Assembly: GCF_010686755.1 (NCBI RefSeq)
Contig: NZ_JAAGXA010000012.1
Span: forward strand, 1-46,474
Source: Nocardioides zeae
GTDB taxonomy: Bacteria; Actinomycetota; Actinomycetes; Propionibacteriales; Nocardioidaceae
Length of the DNA: 46,474 nt
Direction: 5' to 3'
Shown: positions 40,910-46,474 of the stretch, piece by piece
Layout of the letters: each line of letters begins with the position of its first letter
Numbering within the stretch: the stretch's first letter is position 1
The notes under the pieces: model-generated
Told to the model about the DNA's origin: nothing
Seen by the model: the letters and a program-made list of their open reading frames with translations, nothing else
Databases searched by the model: none
Position numbers and translations under genes: made by a program

Positions 40910-42360
40910 GCGGCGACGACCGCCTCCCGTCGCTCACCACGACGGGCGGCGCGGGTGGCTTCGACGCCCAGCTGGAGGCGGTGCGGGGGCTCGCGGCGGA
41001 GTACGACGCGGCCGCCGGGCGGCTCGTCCGCCTCGGGGGCGGCGCCGCGGCGACGCTCGTCGACCCGACGCTGGTCGGCAGCGCGCCCTGGTCCCCGGCC
41101 ACCTTCGCCGCGGCCGAGGCGTGCGTCGCGGACCTCAACACGGGACCGACCGGGCTCCCCGCCGGGGCAGCCGGGTGGTGGGCGCAGGCGGCCGCGGTGC
41201 GCGCGGCAGCCAGCCTGCTCGAGGAGGCCGACGCGCTCGTGGCCGACCTCCACCACGACCTGCGGCACCTGGCGGCGTACCAGTCGGGCTGGCTCCTCGG
41301 CACGCTCGGCCGCGCCGTCGGGCTCGACGCCGACGCCCTGCGTCCGGACGGGTCCGCCGCCGACCTGCGCGGCCTGGCGGCACGACTCTCGGGGTCGGGC
41401 GGGGAGGGACACGACGCAGGCGCAGCGCTGGAGGCCTGGGCGATGGCCGAACCGGAGCAGGTCGAGACCCTCGTGGCGTGGGCACCCGGGCTCCTCGAGG
41501 GCGCCTGGGACTCGGGTGACGCGCTGCCGACGCCGTTCGGCGGTCGGTGGTACCTCCCGAGCGTCGGGGTCGCGGCCGGCGTCCTGGGCCTCTGGTACGT
41601 CGACGGTCGCGCCCACGTCGAGCGCGTCGCCGCCACGACGAGCCGTGCCCCGGCCGACCTCGCCGGCGGGGTCGCGGCCCTCGACCGGGTCAACGAGCTG
41701 TCCACCGCCGAGCGCCCCGGGGGCAACGGCACGATCGAGGTCCAGCGCATCGGCTCCGGTGAGCGGGCCCGGTGGGTGGTCCTGCTGCCGGGCACCGACG
41801 ACCCCGCGACCCGCCCGGGGGAGCAGGACGACGACGTCCGCGACCTCGGCACCAACCTGCGGGCGATGGCGGGGCAGTCCACGGCCTACCAGCGCGGCAT
41901 CGAGGCGGCGATGACCGACGCGGGCATCGGGCCCGACGACCCGGTGACGATCTGGGGTCACTCCCAGGGCGGCATGGCGGCGGTCCAGGTCGCCAGCGGC
42001 GGCCGCTTCGCGGTGGAGGACGTCATCACGCTGGGATCACCGGTCGGAGCGATGCCGCCCGTCCCGGACGGCGTGCGCGTCACCTCGCTGGAGAACGAGC
42101 GGGACGTCCTCGTGCTCCTCGACGGCTTGCCCAACCCCGACCGCGTCGAGCACCTCACGGTGCGCTTCGCCGGAGGCGGCACGACGCTCGGGGAGGCGCA
42201 CTCCCTGGCGGAGTACGCCCGGGGCGCGGCGGCGGTGGACGCCGCGACCGACCCGGTCGTGCGGCACCGCGTGGAGGAGCTGCGCGCCTCGGGGGCGCTC
42301 GGGGCCGGGGAGCCTGCGGTCTCGTGGACCTACCGGATCACCCGCGAGGGAGTCGGATGA
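40906..42360 (+). CDS. Alpha/beta-hydrolase (lipase-like), candidate type VII effector
   Basis: A 484-residue protein from GTG 40906. Residues 1-~180 are Ala-rich helices with APWSPATFAAAEAC and AGWWAQAAAVRAAAS. Residues ~275-450 are an alpha/beta-hydrolase: a strand VVLLPGTDDP, the nucleophile elbow IWGHSQGGMAAV with S353, a probable acid D400 (SLENERDVLV) and H432 (LGEAHSLAEY). The triad is complete. There is no Sec signal. Coupling to a WXG-like gene suggests export through ESX. Substrate (lipid or ester) inferred only from the fold. Confidence 0.78.
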   Translation: MSGDDRLPSLTTTGGAGGFDAQLEAVRGLAAEYDAAAGRLVRLGGGAAATLVDPTLVGSAPWSPATFAAAEACVADLNTGPTGLPAGAAGWWAQAAAVRAAASLLEEADALVADLHHDLRHLAAYQSGWLLGTLGRAVGLDADALRPDGSAADLRGLAARLSGSGGEGHDAGAALEAWAMAEPEQVETLVAWAPGLLEGAWDSGDALPTPFGGRWYLPSVGVAAGVLGLWYVDGRAHVERVAATTSRAPADLAGGVAALDRVNELSTAERPGGNGTIEVQRIGSGERARWVVLLPGTDDPATRPGEQDDDVRDLGTNLRAMAGQSTAYQRGIEAAMTDAGIGPDDPVTIWGHSQGGMAAVQVASGGRFAVEDVITLGSPVGAMPPVPDGVRVTSLENERDVLVLLDGLPNPDRVEHLTVRFAGGGTTLGEAHSLAEYARGAAAVDAATDPVVRHRVEELRASGALGAGEPAVSWTYRITREGVG

Positions 42361-42368
42361 CCCACCGC

Positions 42369-43385
42369 TCAGGGATAGCCGCTCGGGTTCTGCGACTGCC
42401 AGCGCCACACGTCGGCGACCATGTCCTGGAGGGACCGGCGGGCCTGCCACCCCAGCTCCTCCGCCGCCCGGGTCGTGTCGGCCCAGTAGGCGGGCAGGTC
42501 CCCGGCGCGACGCCCGACCACCTCGTGGGGCAGCTCGCGGCCGACGACCGCGCAGAAGGCGTCGAAGAGCTCGCGCACGCTCGTGCCCCGGCCACCGCCG
42601 AGGTTGAACGCGCGCACGGGGGTGACCTGCCGGTCGAGGTGCTCGAGCGCGGCGACGTGGCCCTCGGCCAGGTCCACGACGTGGATGTAGTCCCGCAGGC
42701 AGGTCCCGTCGGGGGTGTCGTAGTCGTCACCGAAGATGGCGAGGCGCTCCCGACGCCCGACGGCGACCTGCGCGACGAAGGGCATCAGGTTGTTGGGCAC
42801 GCCCTGCGGGTCCTCGCCCATCCGTCCGGACGGGTGCGCTCCCACGGGGTTGAAGTACCGCAGCAGCGCCACCCGCAGGCCCGGCGTGGCGGCGGCGTGG
42901 TCGGTCAGCACCTGCTCGGTCATCACCTTGGTGCGCCCGTAGGGGCTGGCGGCGGCGAGCGGGGCGTAGGTCTCGACGTACGGCACGGGGGCGTGGTCGC
43001 CGTAGACGGTGGCGGAGGAGGAGAAGACGAACCGGTCGACGCCGTGGCGTCCCATGGCCTCGAGGAGCGAGAAGGTCGCGTCGAGGTTGGTGCGGTAGTA
43101 GCGCAGCGGCTGAGCGGCGCTCTCGCCGACCGCCTTGAGGCCGGCGAAGTGGATGACGGCATCGGGCCGGTGCTCGGCCACGAGGTCGTCGGTGCGGCCC
43201 GCGTCCGTCAGGTCGACCTCCGCGAACGGCACCGCGACGCCCGCGAGCTCGCGCATCCGGTCGAGCACCGCCGGCCGGGCGTTGGAGAAGTCGTCGGCCA
43301 CCACCACCTCGTGGCCGGCCCCGAGCAACGACAGCACCGTGTGGGAGCCGATGTAGCCGGCGCCGCCGGCGACCAGGATGCGCAC
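42369..43385 (-). CDS. galE: UDP-glucose 4-epimerase
   Basis: A 338-residue SDR epimerase from GTG 43385 (VRILVAGGAGYIGSHTV). The NAD-binding GxxGxxG is GGAGYIG. The family stretch IHFAGLKAVGES, the catalytic FSSSATVYGD, and YGRTK (Tyr-x3-Lys) are intact. RYFNPVGAHPSGRMGEDPQG and NNLMPFVAQVA are specific to GalE. It interconverts UDP-glucose and UDP-galactose for cell-wall or polysaccharide synthesis. Convergent with the hydrolase gene (8 bp apart). It separates the two WXG/hydrolase modules. Confidence 0.96.
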   Translation of the reverse strand: MRILVAGGAGYIGSHTVLSLLGAGHEVVVADDFSNARPAVLDRMRELAGVAVPFAEVDLTDAGRTDDLVAEHRPDAVIHFAGLKAVGESAAQPLRYYRTNLDATFSLLEAMGRHGVDRFVFSSSATVYGDHAPVPYVETYAPLAAASPYGRTKVMTEQVLTDHAAATPGLRVALLRYFNPVGAHPSGRMGEDPQGVPNNLMPFVAQVAVGRRERLAIFGDDYDTPDGTCLRDYIHVVDLAEGHVAALEHLDRQVTPVRAFNLGGGRGTSVRELFDAFCAVVGRELPHEVVGRRAGDLPAYWADTTRAAEELGWQARRSLQDMVADVWRWQSQNPSGYP

Positions 43386-43537
43386 CCGGTCATCGTAGGG
43401 ACGCCCGCCCGGTGGGGTGGGGTGATCGGCCTCGCGGGCGCTGTGATGTTTCGCGGTAGGACGAGGGGGAAGGCAGGACCACCGACGTCGGGGGATGGAC
43501 GCAGAAGAGTGCGGCACACGACGAAAGGGCGACGGAG

Positions 43538-43981
43538 ATGTATGGCGATGCGGCAGTGATCCGCAGACGCGCGTCGGAGCTGGACGAGCAGGCGGTCGAC
43601 ATCCGCGCCTTGGCGGACCGGTTGGTCGCGGGCGCCGACTCGGTCGGCTGGACCGGACGCGCGGCCGACGACCTGCGGCTGCGCATGCGTGACCGGGCCG
43701 CCCAGCTGCGCGACGTCGCCGGGCAGCACCAGGAGGCCGGGCAGGCCCTGGCCAAGCACGCCGGGGCGGTCGGCGACGTGAAGGACGCGATCGCGGGCAT
43801 CGAGCGCCGGGCGCACTCGCTGGTCGCCGACGCCCGCAACCGGCAGGCCGAGCTGGCGACCTTCGACGACGCGGTGGGCGTGCAGCGCACCCTGAGCCCC
43901 GCCGACCAGCAGCTGGTCGACTTCGACCCCCCGCCGCCGGGCCACAAGGACTGGCTCTCCGTCTCCCTCCCGGGACTGTGA
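43538..43981 (+). CDS. WXG-like helical protein, module 2
   Basis: A 147-residue protein from ATG 43538 (YGDAAVIRRRASEL). Two helices surround a W-T-G turn (SVGWTGRAADDLRLRMRDRA), as in WXG100 proteins. The C-terminal tail ends PPPPGHKDWLSVSLPGL. It leads the module with EspG (10 bp downstream) and the hydrolase-like protein. Likely a type VII substrate or chaperoned partner. Confidence 0.82.
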   Translation: MYGDAAVIRRRASELDEQAVDIRALADRLVAGADSVGWTGRAADDLRLRMRDRAAQLRDVAGQHQEAGQALAKHAGAVGDVKDAIAGIERRAHSLVADARNRQAELATFDDAVGVQRTLSPADQQLVDFDPPPPGHKDWLSVSLPGL

Positions 43982-43991
43982 GGAAGCAACC

Positions 43992-44945
43992 ATGACGACG
44001 ATCGATCTCGGCGTTCCGAGTCCCACCCCCACCCACCTCTTCGACCGGCTGCCCCGCCGTGTGGCCCTCACGCTGCCCGAGCTGCGGTTCTGCGCGCAGC
44101 GCGCCGGCGACGCCCCGCTCCCCTTCGTCGACGTCCCTGCCGACACCGCTGCCGCTCGCGCGGACGGTGCGGTCCCGGACGCCCTCGCCGACCGCCTCGG
44201 CGTGCGGCCCGCGGACGACGACGCGACGGCGTACGCGGAGGCGGTCGCCTCCCTCGGCGACCCGTCCGCGTCGCTGACCCGCCGCGGCCTGCTGACGGAC
44301 GCCGGCGTCGACGCCGGGATCATCGGCGCCATCGGCCTGCTGGCCACTCCCCGCATCGGGGTCGACATCGACGTGGTCGTCGCCGGCGGAGCACGGGCCA
44401 AGGCGTGGCACCGCCAGGCCGACGGCGCCGTCGCCAGCCTCGCCACCGCCGACGGCCTCGTGTTCGAGCTCGCCTGGTTCGACAGCGAGGCCTGGCCCGA
44501 CGAGCTGCGGCGCGTCGCCGCCGTGCCCGAGGACGTGCCGTTGGCCCCGTCGTCGGTGCCGGAGGCCGTCGACCTGCCGTACGAGCTGGTGGACGCCGCC
44601 GGCGAGGCGCTCCGGAGCAACCGCTCCGACGTGCTGCCCGCCCTCGTGGCGCAGCACTCCGGCGAGGTGCAGGACGCCGAGGGTCGCGTGCTGTCGGACG
44701 GCGAGGTCCTCACCCTCGTCCGCGCGCTCCACGACGAGACCCAGGGCCGCGTCCGCGCGATGGTGGCCGACGTCGGCACCGGGAGCACCACCGTGGGGAT
44801 CGTCTCGTGGGTGCTGCTCGCCGACGGCTGGCACGGCCTGCGCCCCCACCGTGACGGCGACCGCCAGCGAGTGGACGTGCACCGGGTGGAGCCCGGCGAC
44901 TTCCCCGCGGCGCTCGCGCCCGTGCTCGCGGAGGTGGCGGGATGA
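43992..44945 (+). CDS. EspG-family ESX secretion-associated chaperone
   Basis: A 317-residue protein with the EspG layout. An N-terminal LTLPELRFCAQRAGDAPLPF is the family's opening strand and helix. A helical section with LTRRGLL follows, and a central beta-sheet repeat contains IDVVVAGGARAKAWHRQADG. The ending is DFPAALAPVLAEVAG. EspG proteins in mycobacteria bind PE/PPE pairs in the cytosol before secretion. No PE/PPE genes are here, so its client is probably the WXG-like or hydrolase-like neighbour (inference). It overlaps the next gene by 4 bp (ATGA). Confidence 0.8.
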   Translation: MTTIDLGVPSPTPTHLFDRLPRRVALTLPELRFCAQRAGDAPLPFVDVPADTAAARADGAVPDALADRLGVRPADDDATAYAEAVASLGDPSASLTRRGLLTDAGVDAGIIGAIGLLATPRIGVDIDVVVAGGARAKAWHRQADGAVASLATADGLVFELAWFDSEAWPDELRRVAAVPEDVPLAPSSVPEAVDLPYELVDAAGEALRSNRSDVLPALVAQHSGEVQDAEGRVLSDGEVLTLVRALHDETQGRVRAMVADVGTGSTTVGIVSWVLLADGWHGLRPHRDGDRQRVDVHRVEPGDFPAALAPVLAEVAG

Positions 44946-46372
44946 CGACACGACCAGCCGGCCCCGCACGACCGGACGACTCGGAGGAACCGGTGGACCA
45001 GGTGACGCACACCGACGACGACGCCCACGACGCGCACGACCCCCGGGAGACGAGCGCGGCGGCGCGCGCGGCGGTGCAGCAGGACACGTACGACCAGATG
45101 CTCGCCCTCGCCGACCTCTTCGACGCCACGGGTGACGACCTCCGTGCACGCGCCCGCCTCGGCGAGGCGATCCTCGTCGACGACGACGTCACGGCCTCCG
45201 CCCCGCTCTCGCCCCGCACCTGGGAGGACGCGGAGGCGGAGATCCGCGCGGCGACGCTCGGCAAGCACGGGCTGCTGAACCGCTCGCTCGAGCTCGACGC
45301 GGACGCGCTCGCCGTGCGGGCCACCGTGCTCACCTACCGCTGGATCGACGAGCTGCAGGACGTCGCCTACCGCACGCTCGGGTCGGTCGCCGGCCGGGCG
45401 ATCGGCTACCTGGCGCCCGAGGTCGCGCTGGGCGGCGCGATCGTGTCGGCCGGGCTGATCGAGACCGATGCGATGGAGCGGGACGGGCTGGCGGCGTACC
45501 TCGGCGAGCTCGCCGAGCAGAACCCCGAGCTCCTCGACCACGTCACCAGCGGCGGCGGCGGTCTCGTCGAGAGCCTCCAGCTGCGGTCGCTGCTGACGGC
45601 GAGCTACCTCGCCGGCGAGCGCGGCGCGGCTGCCGGGCGGGCCGGGCTGGAGACCGTCGGGGCCAGCACCTTCGCCTCCGACGCGGGCGCCGCCTTCCGC
45701 GACATCGCCGTCGCGCTCGTGGACGACGAGACCGACGACGCCACGACCGCCGACGCCGGCACCGCGACCGTCGACGACCTGCGCGCCCCCCGCTCCATCG
45801 AGGAGCTCATGAGCGCGCTGGCGGCGACCACGCGTCGCGTCCAGGTGCAGCGGGTCGGCGCCGACCGCTACATCGCCTACCTGCCGGGGCCGGACGCGCA
45901 CACCCCGGCGCGGCTGCGCCTCGTCGGCGGTGACCACGGGGCGTACGGCGCGGAGGTCGTCGCCGCGGTCGAGCAGGCTGTCGGTGACACGACCGGCGCA
46001 CGCGTCATGCTCGTCGGCTCCGCCCAGGGCGGTCTCGCGGCCGCCGAGGTCGCGGCCGAGGCGTCGTCCGACAAGTTCACGATCGAGCAGGTCGTCACCG
46101 CCGGAGCCCCGTCGTCGCAGGTCACCCGGGTGCCGGAGCCGATCCGCGTGCTGTCGCTCGAGGACCGCGGCGACCCCGTGGCCCTGCTCGGGTCGCTCAT
46201 CAACCAGGGCGTCGGCAACCGCGTGACCGTCGTCTTCGACGGGGACGACGCGCGGCGAGCCGGCGGGCAGGACCTGTACGTCGCGGGCGGACGCGCGGCC
46301 GACGCCTCGAGCCACCCGGCGCTCCGGGCCGAGATCGACCGCCTCACGGAGCTGGGCTACCTGGCGGTCTGA
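44942..46372 (+). CDS. Alpha/beta-hydrolase paralogue with Ala in place of the nucleophile
   Basis: A 476-residue protein parallel to the one at 40906-42360. The helical N-terminus includes SAPLSPRTWEDAEAEI, matching SAPWSPATFAAAEACV there. In the hydrolase domain the elbow is MLVGSAQGGLAAAEV: G359-S360-A361-Q362-G363. The nucleophile position is Ala361 instead of Ser. The acid D411 (LEDRGDPVALL) and H458 (DASSHPAL) appear retained. Without Ser it should be catalytically dead unless S360 can act. It may be a decoy, scaffold or immunity protein, or a structural substrate of the secretion system. Complete, ending at TGA 46372. Confidence 0.75.
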   Translation: MTTRPAGPARPDDSEEPVDQVTHTDDDAHDAHDPRETSAAARAAVQQDTYDQMLALADLFDATGDDLRARARLGEAILVDDDVTASAPLSPRTWEDAEAEIRAATLGKHGLLNRSLELDADALAVRATVLTYRWIDELQDVAYRTLGSVAGRAIGYLAPEVALGGAIVSAGLIETDAMERDGLAAYLGELAEQNPELLDHVTSGGGGLVESLQLRSLLTASYLAGERGAAAGRAGLETVGASTFASDAGAAFRDIAVALVDDETDDATTADAGTATVDDLRAPRSIEELMSALAATTRRVQVQRVGADRYIAYLPGPDAHTPARLRLVGGDHGAYGAEVVAAVEQAVGDTTGARVMLVGSAQGGLAAAEVAAEASSDKFTIEQVVTAGAPSSQVTRVPEPIRVLSLEDRGDPVALLGSLINQGVGNRVTVVFDGDDARRAGGQDLYVAGGRAADASSHPALRAEIDRLTELGYLAV

Positions 46373-46389
46373 CCACCGTCTCGGGGGTC

Positions 46390-46460
46390 GTGGGGGGGGG
46401 GGCGGGGGGGGGGGGGGGGGGGGCCCCCCCCCCCCCCCCCCGGGGGGGGGGGGGGGCAGG
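46390..46460. other. G/C homopolymer contig-end artefact
   Basis: Long runs of G, then C, then G occupy the end of the window. Uninterrupted runs of this length are not seen anywhere else in it. This is most simply a sequencing or assembly artefact at a contig end. Confidence 0.85.
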
Positions 46461-46474
46461 AGGCGGGGGGAGCC

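Noticed and set aside
43208..46315. A long minus-strand frame opposite the WXG/EspG/hydrolase module
   Set aside because: It has no recognisable motifs and Arg/Ala/Gly-rich composition. The plus strand holds three coupled genes with good starts.
46390..46474. A G-rich regulatory or quadruplex element at the window end
   Set aside because: Pure G and C runs at the very end are more simply a contig-end artefact.

Overview
The window is high-GC actinobacterial DNA. A Nocardioidaceae-type host (Nocardioides-like) is my inference from the base composition, the dnaX / small SRP RNA / tRNA-Ser start, and an ESX-type secretion locus that has EccB, EccC, EccD, mycosin and EspG but no PE/PPE genes. 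The last ~80 bases are G/C homopolymers, which looks like a poor contig end.

Layout. (1) 1-2535: conserved chromosome, with the 5' part of dnaX (minus), the small SRP RNA (minus) and tRNA-Ser(GGA) (plus). (2) About 2535-19380: a genomic island next to the tRNA. It starts with a broken serine recombinase whose 3' end runs antisense into the tRNA. After it come a decayed hypothetical gene, two lower-GC orphan genes, transposase scraps, a 12-gene operon (17228 down to 5345, minus), an HTH-gene remnant and an IS3-family element with two nonsense codons. (3) 19436-26877: ordinary accessory genes. These are an NTF2-like protein, a divergent TetR regulator, a frameshifted AlkC-like gene joined to an SDR fragment, an M23-like secreted protein, a GatB/YqeY protein, an ABC transporter and small membrane or secreted proteins. 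(4) 26989-38521: type VII (ESX) secretion locus. The minus-strand operon reads eccD-like, esxB, esxA, eccD, eccB, mycP; eccC and two small genes diverge from it. (5) 38654-40150: a CPA1-type cation/proton antiporter. (6) 40388-46372: two parallel WXG-like plus alpha/beta-hydrolase modules, the second with EspG, separated by galE. They are probably substrates or accessory proteins of the ESX system.

The main point of interest is the island operon. It reads as a RiPP (ribosomally made, modified peptide) cluster that I cannot assign to a described class. A 42-residue acidic precursor gene (17100-17228) sits behind a good sigma-A-type promoter. It is followed by a YcaO protein with a degenerate E1-like N-terminus, a cysteine-dioxygenase-type cupin, a JmjC-type oxygenase, a TylF-type methyltransferase with a PqqD-like N-terminal region, a haem-oxygenase-fold candidate metalloenzyme, a second methyltransferase, an MFS exporter, an M16 peptidase pair (one with HxxEH, one without), an ArsR/DUF2087 regulator and a second JmjC-type protein. 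The C-terminal 26 residues of the precursor have no Cys, Ser or Thr, and the YcaO lacks the proline-rich C-terminus usual in azoline-forming enzymes, so the chemistry is probably not azole formation. The operon lies between two ~70-bp direct repeats about 90% identical, consistent with acquisition as a unit.

Functions are inferred by reading motifs; no database search was run.
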